This document shows, piece after piece, positions 1 through 8,791 of a DNA stretch of 64,000 nt. Each line of letters starts with the position of its first letter. Within the stretch, counting starts at the first letter, position 1. Made by a program: the position numbers and the translations under genes. Source of the stretch: JBFMHP01 sp964557295 (lineage in GTDB: Bacteria; Pseudomonadota; Gammaproteobacteria; RBG-16-57-12); assembly GCA_964557295.1 (NCBI GenBank), contig CAZKZP010000014.1, forward strand, positions 1 through 64,000. The letters run 5' to 3'. Under the pieces are notes generated by a model. The model was not told the DNA's origin. It did not search any database and worked only from the letters and a program-made list of their open reading frames with translations.

Positions 1-60
1 CGCTTACGCAAGTGCCCACACAGATTGTTTGACCAAATTGTTAAAGAACTTCCGCCTTCT
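1..60 (-). promoter_or_regulatory. rRNA operon leader with boxA antiterminator
   Basis: Read on the minus strand, this stretch contains GTTCTTTAACA (complement of 39-49), followed by a block ending in AATCTGTGTGGGCACTTGCG. It closely resembles the boxA-containing leader of enterobacterial rrn operons, where a near-identical CTTTAACAAT...CAATCTGTGTGGGCAC string precedes 16S rRNA. No rRNA gene body is visible, so the 16S gene should lie just beyond position 1. BoxA binds NusB/NusE and makes rRNA transcription resistant to termination. The family pattern is known; the missing 16S gene is inferred. Confidence 0.8.
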
Positions 61-80
61 CTCAGCGGTCAGGGCGAAGG

Positions 81-108
81 ATTTTATCACTCCACCACTG
101 CTTGTCAA
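81..108 (-). promoter_or_regulatory. rrn promoter, proximal
   Basis: The minus strand has a perfect -35 TTGACA (complement of 103-108) and a -10 TAAAAT (complement of 81-86) separated by 16 bp. It lies about 30 bp upstream of the boxA leader and points toward it. It is the nearest of three promoters with the same geometry. Confidence 0.7.
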
Positions 109-256
109 TGACATTTTCATGCCTTCGCAAGCCGCTTAGCACGGATCATACACCGGCCAAGCCATCGTTTCGCAGCTGCGCAAGATGCTGTAATCCAAAC
201 ATCTTTTGCCCGCCGCGCCCTGACAACTTTAACCTCTCGGCCGTCAGGAGTTGCGC

Positions 257-284
257 ATTCTACAGCGTTATTTTTCAATGTCAA
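257..284 (-). promoter_or_regulatory. rrn promoter, middle
   Basis: The minus strand has -35 TTGACA (complement of 279-284), a 16-bp spacer, and -10 TAGAAT (complement of 257-262). A GC-rich discriminator follows (GCGCAACTCC), as expected for stringently controlled rRNA P1 promoters. The 16-bp spacing and discriminator match classical rrn P1 architecture. Confidence 0.75.
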
Positions 285-343
285 CTACTGTTTTGGCTGC
301 GCATTCAGTCGATAAATTGGAGCTGCTCTCGACTGAGCGGCGC

Positions 344-371
344 ATTCTACAGGCCGGGATTTTATTGTCAA
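344..371 (-). promoter_or_regulatory. rrn promoter, distal
   Basis: The minus strand has -35 TTGACA (complement of 366-371), 16 bp, and -10 TAGAAT (complement of 344-349), then a GC-rich GCGCCGC discriminator. It has the same hexamers and spacing as the middle promoter, giving a tandem array that drives the rRNA operon to the left. Confidence 0.75.
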
Positions 372-521
372 CAGGCGTTTTGGATTTCTCTATTCGCCAG
401 CCATTAATTTGCCGCTTTTATCACCCACGGCATTCATTACGGGGTGTTGAGAGATAGGGGCGCTTTGCTTACGTGAGGAAGCCCCGAACTCAACAGAGGT
501 TCTTTGTATATATCGACCCGT

Positions 522-549
522 AAAAAAGGCCTCAAATCTCTTTGAGCCC
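522..549 (-). terminator. Rho-independent terminator of tyrS
   Basis: On the minus strand, GGGCTCAAA and TTTGAGGCC form a 9-bp stem with one mismatch around a GAGA loop, followed by TTTTTT. It lies about 50 bp after the tyrS stop codon and insulates tyrS from the rrn promoters downstream. Confidence 0.75.
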
Positions 550-596
550 TTTTGTTGCACTCCCGTTGCGGCAGATGCCAGCTTTCCTATGGGCAC

Positions 597-1725
597 TCAG
601 GATCTCAGTACCACCCGCGCAAATTTGCGCTTCCCGACTTGATAGACATGAGCCGTCCCCGCCGCCACCTCCTGCGCGCGATCGGTGACGCGTTCGCCAT
701 CGATCTTCACTGCGCCTTGATTGATCATGCGAATGGCTTCAGAGGTGCTCTGCACCAACCCCGCCTCTTTGAGCAGGTTGGCGATGGCCAGCCCACCGGA
801 CGGCGCGGACANNNNNNNNNNGGCTGTGGAAGCGGGCCACCAGCTCCTTGGCCAGCTCGAATTTGATGTCACGGGGATTGGCGCCTTCGGCCACCTGCCG
901 GCGCAGTTGTTCGATTTCAGAAAGAGGCCGAAAACTGAGTAGTTCGAAATAACGCCACATCAGATCATCGGAAATCGACATTAGCTTGCCGAACTGTTCA
1001 TCGGGCGCATCGGTGATGCCAATATAGTTGCCGAGCGATTTGGACATCTTCTGCACCCCATCCAGCCCCTCCAGGATCGGCATGGTGATGACCACCTGCG
1101 GCTTTTGCCCAAAGGCTTCCTGGAGCTGACGCCCGACCAGGAGATTGAACTTCTGATCGGTGCCGCCCAGCTCGACATCCGCCTTCATCGCCACCGAATC
1201 ATAGCCCTGGATGAGCGGGTAGAGGAATTCATGGATCGCGATCGACTGGCCCGCGTGATACCGCTTGCTGAAGTCGTCCCGCTCCATCATGCGGGCCACG
1301 GTGTGTTTGGCCGCCAACTGGATCAGGTCCGCCGAATTCATCGCATTCATCCAGCTGGAGTTGAACATGACCAAGGTCTTTTCGGGATCGAGGATCTTGA
1401 AGATCTGATGCTCATAGGTGCGTGCGTTCTCGATCACATCGTCCCGGGAGAGTGGCGGCCGTGTGGCGCTCTTGCCGGTCGGGTCGCCAATCATGGCCGT
1501 AAAATCGCCGATCAAGAACATGACTTCGTGCCCCAGGTTCTGGAACTGGCGCAGCTTGTTCAACAGTACGGTGTGTCCGAAGTGCAAATCTGGCGCGGTG
1601 GGGTCGAACCCCGCCTTGATCCGCAGGGGGCGGCCTTCTTTGAGTTTTTCGATGAGGGCCTCTTCGATCAATAGCTCTTCCACGCCGCGCTTGATTTCTG
1701 CCAGTTGCGCTTGAATATCCAACAT
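597..1725 (-). CDS. tyrS: tyrosine--tRNA ligase (interrupted by an assembly gap)
   Basis: Charges tRNA-Tyr with tyrosine in the cytoplasm. The N-terminal class I synthetase domain carries the HIGH-type signature as HFGHT near residue 48 and the KMSKS signature in full. The C-terminus after the gap is an S4-like RNA-binding domain (GLAIANLLKEAGL...INQGAVKIDG). The start is the ATG at 1725, giving the expected N-terminus MLDIQAQL. The ten N at 812-821 fall between ELVARFHS and the S4 domain. About 376 codon-equivalents remain against roughly 400 usual, and the frame changes across the gap, so some 25-30 codons are probably missing. The gene is very likely intact in the organism. Confidence 0.95.
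812..821. other. assembly gap (10 N) inside tyrS
   Basis: Ten N at 812-821. The reading frames on the two sides are not in register, and the protein is short by an estimated 25-30 residues, so the run is a fixed-size placeholder and not a measured length. Confidence 0.95.
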
Positions 1726-1925
1726 GCTTGCTCCGAATCCGGGTTGTGTCGAACTTAAGGAATTTCTAAAAATAGCCGATATATCCTGATGTTGGCGAAT
1801 TATCACACAGCGCTCGCTGCCCTTAAAGCTTAAAAACCTCATCAGGGCATCTAAGGTTCAACAGGTAGCTGTCGTTATTAACTGAAGTCAATGGTGACTG
1901 TAAAGGATATTTTCGGAGACACTTC

Positions 1926-2294
1926 ATGGCGATACCACTGCTGATCGTGGATGACTCAGCCATCTCGCGAAAGATGATCAAGAAGTCCCTGCCGGAAACC
2001 TGGGATGTCTCAATCACCGAGGCCGCCAACGGCGTCGAGGCGCTGGAGGCCTACCGTGCTGGCAAGGCGGACATCATGTTTCTGGATCTGACCATGCCGG
2101 TGATGGATGGTTATCAGGTGCTTGAAACCCTCAAGAAGGAGGGACTGAATTCGTTTGTCATCGTCATTTCCGCTGACATCCAGCCCAAGGCGCGCGAGCG
2201 CGTGATGCAATTGGGCGCCATCGATTTCATCCAAAAGCCGATCGATAATGCAAAACTGACCGGCGTGCTCACCAAATACGGCATCGAACTATGA
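1926..2294 (+). CDS. single-domain CheY-like response regulator
   Basis: A 122-residue receiver domain with no output domain. Phosphoacceptor Asp54 lies in FLDLTMPVMDGYQ, the acidic pair is at DD9-10 (LIVDDSAIS), and the conserved Lys is in FIQKP. Phosphorylation by an unlinked histidine kinase would alter binding to a partner protein. It overlaps the following CheC-like gene by four bases (ATGA), so the two are translationally coupled. The tight link to a CheC-type phosphatase and a diguanylate cyclase suggests that this receiver is the CheC substrate and controls c-di-GMP output or motility. That role is inferred. Confidence 0.9.
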   Translation: MAIPLLIVDDSAISRKMIKKSLPETWDVSITEAANGVEALEAYRAGKADIMFLDLTMPVMDGYQVLETLKKEGLNSFVIVISADIQPKARERVMQLGAIDFIQKPIDNAKLTGVLTKYGIEL

Positions 2295-2908
2295 ATCTAC
2301 ATCTGTCGCAAGATCAGGCGGATACTTTACAGGAATTGACCAATATCGCCATGGGACAGGCGGGCAGTTCGCTCGCCCAGATCCTGAATGTCTTCGTCGA
2401 GCTTTCGATCCCACAGATCCGTGTCATCGAGGCCGGAAAAATCCTGCCCACCATCGAGGCCATGATCCCGGAACATGAGCAGGTAACGGCCGTGCGCCAG
2501 GCCTTCTACAACCGCAACCAGCTGCGCGGCGAGGCCATCGCCATCTTTACTCAGGCCGGCTGCGCCGAGCTGGCCACCTGCATGGGTTACGACAGCGTGC
2601 TCGGCCAGAGAGAAGAGCAGGAATTGTTGCTGGACGTCAGCAATATTCTCACCGGCGCGGTCCTCAATGGGCTGGCGCAACAGCTCGATACGGACCTGAG
2701 CTATTCGGCTCCTTCGATCATTGCCGAGCACAGCCCCATCGCCAAGGTGATCACGCCGGAAAATCTGAGCTGGAACTACGCCCTCATGGTCGGCATCGAT
2801 TTCGGCATCGAGAACAAGACCTTCAAGTGCCATCAACTGATTTTGATGGCCGAAGAATCCATCAAGGTTCTGGCCCAGGCACTGGATCACTTCCTGGAAT
2901 CCTTCTGA
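2291..2908 (+). CDS. CheC-family phosphatase-like protein
   Basis: A 205-residue protein with the two pseudo-symmetric CheC motifs: LQELTNIAMGQAGSSLA near residues 13-29 and LLLDVSNILTGAVLNGLAQ near residues 113-131. Both retain the Asp/Glu and Asn residues that CheC/CheX/FliY proteins use to hydrolyse phospho-Asp on CheY. It is coupled by ATGA overlap to the receiver gene upstream and by TGATG overlap to the cyclase downstream. Family knowledge supports phospho-receiver dephosphorylation. The exact partner is inferred from position. Confidence 0.85.
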   Translation: MNLHLSQDQADTLQELTNIAMGQAGSSLAQILNVFVELSIPQIRVIEAGKILPTIEAMIPEHEQVTAVRQAFYNRNQLRGEAIAIFTQAGCAELATCMGYDSVLGQREEQELLLDVSNILTGAVLNGLAQQLDTDLSYSAPSIIAEHSPIAKVITPENLSWNYALMVGIDFGIENKTFKCHQLILMAEESIKVLAQALDHFLESF

Positions 2909-3882
2909 TGGAAGACATCCAACATCCCGCACTGCTACAGTTCATCGTAGACCGCGCCGAGGTTGGGGTATTCGTACTCAACACCGATTTTGAGGTAGTG
3001 CTGTGGAACCGGTTCATGGAGCACCACAGCGGCAAACCCGCCGCAGAGGTGGTCGGCAAGCGCATTTTCACGGCCTTCCCTGAACTGCCGGAAAGCTGGC
3101 TGTCACGCAAGCTCCAGAACGTCCTCATCCTGAAGAACTACGCCTTCACCTCCTGGAAGCAGCGACCGTATCTGTTTCGCTTCCCGCACAACCGTCCGGT
3201 GACCGGCGGTGTCGACTGCATGCGGCAGAACTGCACCTTCCTGCCAATCAAAAACCAAAATGGCGACGTCGAGCATATCTGCGTCACCCTGTTCGATGCC
3301 ACCGACGAAAGCATCTCGGAACAAAAGCTGCAACACGCCCGCGACATCCTGGCCGAAAGCAGCGTGCGCGATCCCCTGACGGGACTCTTCAATCGCCGGC
3401 ATCTCGAAGCCACCCTTGCGAAAGAATTCAACCGCGCCCGGCGCTATGACCTGCCGTTTTCCGTCTTGTTGCTCGACCTCGACCACTTCAAGAGCATCAA
3501 TGACAACCATGGCCACCTGGCGGGTGACGAGGTTCTCAAGACAGCCGCGGAGCGCTTCCTGGGCAGCATTCGGGAAGCCGACACCCTGGCCCGGTATGGC
3601 GGAGAGGAATTTGCCATCCTGCTGCCGGAAACCGGCGAGTCAGGCGCGTTGGTCGTGGCCGAACGGCTGCGCAAAAACATCGCGGCCGCTCCCGTGATCT
3701 TCAACCAAACCGAAATCCCGATACGCGTGAGCATCGGTGCCTGCAACATTGGGCCTAACGACGAAAACTACTACATCCTCCTCAACAACGCGGACATCGC
3801 CCTGTATCGCGCCAAGGAGAACGGCCGCAATCGATGCGTGCTCTTTCGTGCGGAAATGGCCGGCAAAGACCGGACGCCTTGA
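2908..3882 (+). CDS. PAS-GGDEF diguanylate cyclase
   Basis: Makes c-di-GMP from two GTP. The start is the ATG at 2908, which overlaps the CheC stop and gives MEDIQHPALLQF. A PAS sensor domain (about residues 10-125, VGVFVLNTDFEVVLWN) is followed by a linker and a GGDEF domain with active GGEEF in RYGGEEFAILLPET. The product-inhibition I-site RxxD is present five residues before it (READ-TLARY). There is no transmembrane segment, so it is cytoplasmic. It is the third gene of a receiver-CheC-cyclase operon, so its activity is probably tied to receiver phosphorylation (inferred). Confidence 0.93.
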   Translation: MEDIQHPALLQFIVDRAEVGVFVLNTDFEVVLWNRFMEHHSGKPAAEVVGKRIFTAFPELPESWLSRKLQNVLILKNYAFTSWKQRPYLFRFPHNRPVTGGVDCMRQNCTFLPIKNQNGDVEHICVTLFDATDESISEQKLQHARDILAESSVRDPLTGLFNRRHLEATLAKEFNRARRYDLPFSVLLLDLDHFKSINDNHGHLAGDEVLKTAAERFLGSIREADTLARYGGEEFAILLPETGESGALVVAERLRKNIAAAPVIFNQTEIPIRVSIGACNIGPNDENYYILLNNADIALYRAKENGRNRCVLFRAEMAGKDRTP

Positions 3883-3987
3883 TCTCGGATCGTGAGATAT
3901 TTCCTTCACTTGATTGATCCATCTGGTGTATATTCCCGCGATCAATACGTATATTTATGATTTCCTTAATATCCTGGGCGGATATCG

Positions 3988-5355
3988 ATGATCAACCAAG
4001 ATTACAAGCGAGCGACACAAAGATCCCTCTTCGGTCTCAGACTCGCCACGTTCTCCAAAATGCCCTGGTATCTCCTGGGCGCTGGCTTTCTGATCGCCGG
4101 CGGGCTGTTCGCCATCTTTGCGAAAAGCGCCGAAGCGATACGTTCCCATGAATTGGATCTGGACGCCTCAAGCCAATCGGTCGACATGACGCTCGCCGTG
4201 CCGGGCGGCCCCAGCGCGGCGAACACCCAGACCAACGAAACGGCGCCTGCCGAAGCCTATATCAGAAATACCGTCACAGTCGAAAAGGGCGACACGCTCG
4301 CCAAGATCTTCAATCAAGTCAATCTCAGCCCGCAGCTGCTGCACACCATAATCTCGCACAAGGAAGCCAGCCCGCTCCGCCAAATCATGCCCGGCGAGGA
4401 GCTGCGCTTCACCCTCACCGACAACCAGGATCTGGTTGAACTGGTTTATCAAACTTCGCTCACCCATTCACTGAAAATCTCCAACGACAACGGCGCGTAT
4501 CAATTCGCGGAAGATATCAGAACGCCCGAGATCCGCACCGCCCACGCCAGCGGCACCATCGACTCCTCCTTGTATGCCGCAGGGCAGGAGGCGGGCATGC
4601 CCGATGCGTTGATCATGGAGCTGGCCAACGTATTCGGTTGGGACATCGATTTTGCCTTGGATATTCGCGAAAATGACGCCTTCAGCGTCCTCTACGAGGA
4701 AAAGTATCTCGACGGCCAGAAGATCGGGACCGGCGCGATCCTCGCCGCCAGCTTCACCAATGAGGGCCGAACCTTCGAAGCAGTGAGATACACCGATCCC
4801 GAAGGCAACACCAATTACTACACGCCCGACGGCAAGAGCATGCGCAAGGCGTTCCTGCGCTCTCCGGTGGACTTCACCCGCATCAGCTCCGGTTTCGGCA
4901 AACGCTTCCACCCTATCCTGAACCGCATGCGCGCACACAACGGCGTCGACTATGCGGCGGCCACCGGCACCCCGGTCAAATCCACCGGCGACGGCAAGGT
5001 CGTCTTCAAAGGCGTGAAAGGCGGCTACGGCAACACCGTCATCGTGCAACATGGCTCGCAATATCAAACCCTCTACGCCCACCTTTCCGCGTTCAAGAAA
5101 GGGATGAAAACCGGCGGCAGCGTCTCGCAGGGACAAGTCGTCGGGTATATCGGCAGCTCCGGACTCGCGACCGGCCCCCATCTGCATTATGAGTTCCGTG
5201 TCAACGGCGCGCATCGCAACCCGTTGACCATCCGCTTCCCCGATGCGGAACCGATCGATTCGGAGCACCTGGCGGACTTCATGGCCGTCAGCAAACCGCT
5301 GCTGGCACAACTGACCTTAATGAGCAAAACCCGCCTGGCGCAAAACGATTTCTAG
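3988..5355 (+). CDS. M23 family murein endopeptidase (MepM-like)
   Basis: A 455-residue membrane-anchored peptidoglycan hydrolase. There is one N-terminal transmembrane segment (about residues 28-48, WYLLGAGFLIAGGLFAIF) and a LysM/OapA-like module near residues 93-150 (VEKGDTLAKIF). The C-terminal M23 domain carries the zinc ligands in HNGVDYA (about residue 316) and HLHYEF (about residue 397). It would cut peptide cross-links in the periplasm to allow wall growth. Its position between tyrS and anmK matches the order I recall in pseudomonads, where the same three genes are neighbours. The gap to anmK is 36 bp, so the two probably share a transcript. Confidence 0.92.
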   Translation: MINQDYKRATQRSLFGLRLATFSKMPWYLLGAGFLIAGGLFAIFAKSAEAIRSHELDLDASSQSVDMTLAVPGGPSAANTQTNETAPAEAYIRNTVTVEKGDTLAKIFNQVNLSPQLLHTIISHKEASPLRQIMPGEELRFTLTDNQDLVELVYQTSLTHSLKISNDNGAYQFAEDIRTPEIRTAHASGTIDSSLYAAGQEAGMPDALIMELANVFGWDIDFALDIRENDAFSVLYEEKYLDGQKIGTGAILAASFTNEGRTFEAVRYTDPEGNTNYYTPDGKSMRKAFLRSPVDFTRISSGFGKRFHPILNRMRAHNGVDYAAATGTPVKSTGDGKVVFKGVKGGYGNTVIVQHGSQYQTLYAHLSAFKKGMKTGGSVSQGQVVGYIGSSGLATGPHLHYEFRVNGAHRNPLTIRFPDAEPIDSEHLADFMAVSKPLLAQLTLMSKTRLAQNDF

Positions 5356-5391
5356 CGCCGAACCTTCACCGTCCCCGCGACATCGGCCGAC

Positions 5392-6534
5392 ATGAACGCC
5401 ACGAAGCGACCGTCCTCACTCTATATCGGCCTGATGTCCGGCACCAGCGTCGACGCCATAGACGGCATCCTGGTGGATTTCTCCCAACCCTTCCCACAGA
5501 CACTGGGTTTCACCAGCCTCCCGCTTGACTCCCAACTGCGCGCCGAAATCCTCGCCCTGTGCTTGCCCGGCGACAACGAAATCGACCGCATGGGCAGCCT
5601 GGATGTGCAGCTCGGCGAGATGTTCGCGCACGTGGCCAACACCGTGATCGCCGCCGCCGGCGTCACGCGGGAAGAGATCGCGGCCATCGGCAGTCACGGC
5701 CAGACCATCCGCCATCGGCCCGCGTTCCGCCACCCCTTCACGCTGCAAATCGCCGATCCCGCCGTGATCGCGCAATTGACCGGGATCACCACCGTCGCCG
5801 ATTTTCGCTCCCGCGATCTTGCCGCGGGGGGCCAGGGGGCGCCGCTGGTACCCGCATTCCACGCCGCCGTCTTTCACGATCGGCGCCTCAACCGCTGCAT
5901 ATTGAATCTGGGCGGCATCGCCAACATCACCATACTGCCCGCCGGCGCATCCCACCCCATCCACGGTTTTGATACCGGCCCAGCCAATGTGCTGATGAAT
6001 GCGTGGATCGCCCAGCATCGAAATCTGGAGTTTGACGAGAACGGGGCCTGGGCGGCCGGGGGGAAATGTGACGAGCGCCTGCTCTCTGCGCTGCTGAGCG
6101 ACCCATACTTTGGCTTGCCGCCGCCAAAGAGCACCGGACGCGAACACTTCAATCTATCGTGGCTGATGTCGAAGCTCGGCGAACACGACCGCAGGCCGCA
6201 GGACGTGCAAGCCACCCTGTGTGAACTCACCGCACGCAGCATCGCCCGCGCCATCGGCGAACACGCGCCAGCCACGCAAGAGGTGCTGGTCTGTGGCGGA
6301 GGGGCTTACAATGCGCACTTGATGGATGTGCTGAGTCGGCGACTCGCGCCGATCGAGGTGAAGTCTAGCGAAGCGCTGGGCATGCCGCCCAAGCAGGTGG
6401 AAGCCATGGCATTCGCCTGGCTGGCCAAACAAACCCTGTCGATGAAACCGGGCAACCTGCCGGCGGTGACGGGAGCGCGCGCGTTCGTCATTCTGGGGGG
6501 CATCTATCCTGGAACGCCTTCCGATCAGCGTTGA
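5392..6534 (+). CDS. anmK: anhydro-N-acetylmuramic acid kinase
   Basis: Phosphorylates and opens 1,6-anhydro-MurNAc to MurNAc-6-phosphate in peptidoglycan recycling. The 380-residue length is standard. The N-terminal GLMSGTSVDAIDG phosphate-binding signature, the middle GSHGQTIRHRP segment and the C-terminal VLVCGGGAYNAHLM are all present. It follows the M23 peptidase in the same direction, a logical pair of wall turnover and recycling. Its end overlaps the convergent citrate synthase gene by 10 bp. Confidence 0.95.
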   Translation: MNATKRPSSLYIGLMSGTSVDAIDGILVDFSQPFPQTLGFTSLPLDSQLRAEILALCLPGDNEIDRMGSLDVQLGEMFAHVANTVIAAAGVTREEIAAIGSHGQTIRHRPAFRHPFTLQIADPAVIAQLTGITTVADFRSRDLAAGGQGAPLVPAFHAAVFHDRRLNRCILNLGGIANITILPAGASHPIHGFDTGPANVLMNAWIAQHRNLEFDENGAWAAGGKCDERLLSALLSDPYFGLPPPKSTGREHFNLSWLMSKLGEHDRRPQDVQATLCELTARSIARAIGEHAPATQEVLVCGGGAYNAHLMDVLSRRLAPIEVKSSEALGMPPKQVEAMAFAWLAKQTLSMKPGNLPAVTGARAFVILGGIYPGTPSDQR

Positions 6535-7676
6535 TCGATCGGGATATAATCCCGCAGCCGCTCTCCGCTGTAGACCTGCGTCGGCCGAAAGATCCGATTA
6601 TTAGCCAGTTGTTCGCGCCAATGCGCAAGCCACCCTGCGGAACGGGCGATGGCGAAGATCGAGGTGAATTGATCGACCGGAATGCCCATTTCCCGATAGA
6701 GAATGCCGGAGTAATAATCCACGTTAGGATAAACACCTTTTTCTGACAGTCGCCCGGCAGCCGCCTCTTCCAGGGCCACGGCGATCTCAAACAAGGGGTT
6801 GATCTCCCCTCCGCGCGACTGCATGAACTTCACCATCAGTTTCTGCAAGATGGTTGCGCGCGGATCCTTGACCTTGTATTCGCGATGTCCGAATCCCCAG
6901 ATCTTTTCCTTCTTGGCCAGTTTTTTCTCCAGCCACGGCTTGGCGTTGGCGGGCGAGCCGATCTCTTCCAGCATCGAGACCACCTTTTCGTTGGCCCCGC
7001 CATGCAGCGGACCTGACAAGGTTCCGATGGCAGCGGCGATGACCCCGTAGGGGCTGGCGAGCGTGGACCCGGCCACCAGCGCNNNNNNNNNNTTGATGGT
7101 GTGCTCGGCGTGCAGGATCAAGCAGGTATCGAAGATCTCGGCCAGCAGCGGATCCGGGGCTCTGCGGTTGAGCACATAGAGGAAATTCTCGGCGTAGGAC
7201 AGATCCATCCGCGGCTCTTCAGGATCATAGCCTCGGCGGATGTGCTCCCACATGGCCACCAGCACCGGCATGCGCGCGATGATCTTGACCGTCATGCTGT
7301 GGACGTAGTCGAGATTGCTGCACATCTCCGGGGTAGTTAAACATTCATTCCCCGGATAGAACATGCCCAGGGAAGCCACGGCCGTCTGCAGCATCTCCAT
7401 CGGATGCCCCGTGGCCGGCAACTGCTTCATCAGCTCCCGAATGTGGAATTTCACCCGGCGATTACGCCGCAACTGATCATCGAACAGCGCCAGCGCATCC
7501 GCGGTGGGCAAGGCGCCGTCGAGGAGTAGCAGCGTGGTTTCTTCAAAGGTGCTGTGCTCGGCCAGCTGTTCGATCGGATAACCGCGATAAGAAAGAATGC
7601 CCTTCTCACCGTCGATGTCGGAGATGTTGGACTTGGTGGCGGGAACACCCTCCAATCCTGGCAAGTACTCGCTCAT
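6525..7676 (-). CDS. gltA: citrate synthase (interrupted by an assembly gap)
   Basis: Condenses oxaloacetate and acetyl-CoA at the entry to the TCA cycle. The short 380-residue form resembles the dimeric or Bacillus-like type II enzymes more than E. coli GltA. The substrate-binding LHAEHTI segment sits just before the gap, SGPLHGGANE follows, and IWGFGHREYKVKDPRA carries the catalytic His. The ten N at 7083-7092 replace the NASTF-type segment. The frame is preserved, but about three residues may be missing. A 2-methylcitrate synthase cannot be excluded, although no prp genes are nearby. Confidence 0.88.
   Translation of the reverse strand: MSEYLPGLEGVPATKSNISDIDGEKGILSYRGYPIEQLAEHSTFEETTLLLLDGALPTADALALFDDQLRRNRRVKFHIRELMKQLPATGHPMEMLQTAVASLGMFYPGNECLTTPEMCSNLDYVHSMTVKIIARMPVLVAMWEHIRRGYDPEEPRMDLSYAENFLYVLNRRAPDPLLAEIFDTCLILHAEHTIXXXXALVAGSTLASPYGVIAAAIGTLSGPLHGGANEKVVSMLEEIGSPANAKPWLEKKLAKKEKIWGFGHREYKVKDPRATILQKLMVKFMQSRGGEINPLFEIAVALEEAAAGRLSEKGVYPNVDYYSGILYREMGIPVDQFTSIFAIARSAGWLAHWREQLANNRIFRPTQVYSGERLRDYIPIDQR
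7083..7092. other. assembly gap (10 N) inside the citrate synthase gene
   Basis: Ten N fall exactly where citrate synthases carry the conserved NASTF stretch after the HAEHT motif. The reading frame is continuous on both sides. Confidence 0.95.
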
Positions 7677-7694
7677 ATCGTCCTCATCAAGTCA

Positions 7695-7726
7695 TAAAAA
7701 ACAAAAAGGAGGTTTCAACCTCCTTT
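7695..7726 (-). terminator. Rho-independent terminator after erpA
   Basis: A perfect 10-bp stem, AAAGGAGGTT/AACCTCCTTT (7705-7714 with 7717-7726), has a 2-nt loop. On the minus strand it is followed by a T-rich tract (complement of 7695-7707). It lies between erpA and the citrate synthase gene and ends the erpA transcript. Confidence 0.85.
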
Positions 7727-7803
7727 ATCGGTTCTCTGAGATGATGCCTGAGCTTTTCCAGCGCCTTAAAGCGGCCAGACGCCTGACGAGGCGTCCGCCA
7801 TGA

Positions 7804-8154
7804 TTACACCGAAAACGATGAGCCGCACCCGCATGTAGTGGACGCATTCGGATTGCGGATCACAAACTGCGCTCCTTCCAGGCCTTCCTTGTAATCGATC
7901 TCCGCCCCGACAAGATACTGATAGCTCATGGGGTCGATCAACAGCTTCACGCCGTCTTTCTCGACACAGGTATCACCGTCGTTCACCGTTTCATCAAAGG
8001 TAAACCCGTATTGGAACCCCGAGCATCCGCCACCGGTGATAAAGACCCGCAACATCAGTTCAGCGCCACCTTCTTCATCGATCAGGGCCTTAACCTTTTT
8101 CGCAGCCGCATCGGAAAAAATGACCGGGCTTTCGTCAACAACTTCAACATTCAC
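7804..8154 (-). CDS. erpA: iron-sulfur cluster insertion protein
   Basis: An A-type carrier that delivers Fe-S clusters to apoproteins. The three cluster cysteines are in GGGCSGFQYGF and the C-terminal CGCGSSFSV. The GTG at 8154 is preferred as start: it has GGAGTG about 7 bases upstream and gives a 116-residue protein like other ErpA sequences. The longer upstream reading would add an unrelated leader. In a genome with so many haem and Fe-S proteins its role is general maturation. Confidence 0.93.
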   Translation of the reverse strand: MNVEVVDESPVIFSDAAAKKVKALIDEEGGAELMLRVFITGGGCSGFQYGFTFDETVNDGDTCVEKDGVKLLIDPMSYQYLVGAEIDYKEGLEGAQFVIRNPNASTTCGCGSSFSV

Positions 8155-8189
8155 TTGATTACACTCCAATAGTTTGGACGTCGAGACCA

Positions 8190-8624
8190 CTATATCGCTG
8201 GGGTCTCTGAAAGGGATTGTACCATTTCTTCACCCTTAGTTGACAAGCTGGGTTGGGAATTGTTCATGCCATGGACCAGCTTGCCGTTTACCTCCGCCCC
8301 CATCGCCATCTCGAGGAGATTATAGTAAACATTACCCTCCACGCGGGCCTCGGACGCCAGCTCGATGCTTTCCGAGGAATAGACATCCCCTTTCACGACG
8401 CCATTGAGCACCACGTGCGCCACCCGCACCTCACCTTCCACCAGCCCCTGATTACTCACGATCACGGCCGACTCCGGCGAGTTATCCGAAAGCACATTAC
8501 CCTTGATCTTGCCGTCGATGTGCAAGCCACCCGAGAAGATCACATCTCCGCGGATCTCGGTTCCGGCCCCGATCAGCGAATCGATCCGCTCCACGCCTGA
8601 GCGCCGTTTTTTCTTGTTCCACAT
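8190..8624 (-). CDS. bactofilin
   Basis: A 144-residue polymer-forming cytoskeletal protein. A short basic N-terminus (MWNKKKRR) precedes a right-handed beta-helix of repeated hydrophobic/Gly strands (residues about 15-115, such as IRGDVIFSGGLHIDGKIKGNV) and a disordered tail. Bactofilins form non-polar filaments that scaffold wall enzymes. Proximity to an M23 peptidase and anmK fits the common bactofilin-peptidase association, but the genes are on opposite strands here. Confidence 0.88.
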   Translation of the reverse strand: MWNKKKRRSGVERIDSLIGAGTEIRGDVIFSGGLHIDGKIKGNVLSDNSPESAVIVSNQGLVEGEVRVAHVVLNGVVKGDVYSSESIELASEARVEGNVYYNLLEMAMGAEVNGKLVHGMNNSQPSLSTKGEEMVQSLSETPAI

Positions 8625-8791
8625 CTCTCACCACCTGCTATAACAATAATTGATTACCGAATCTCGCATCCCTCGATACATATCGAACTCGTTGACGCAA
8701 TATTTAGCCGCTTTTCGCTGGCGGGATGCAAAGCGCGAAGCCGTTAACACATGGCATGGGCGGCCCCCCTGAGACGTCCCTTTGTCAGAAG

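Noticed and set aside
4468..5310. 280-codon minus-strand open frame
   Set aside because: Shadow of the M23 peptidase gene; no domain and no SD.
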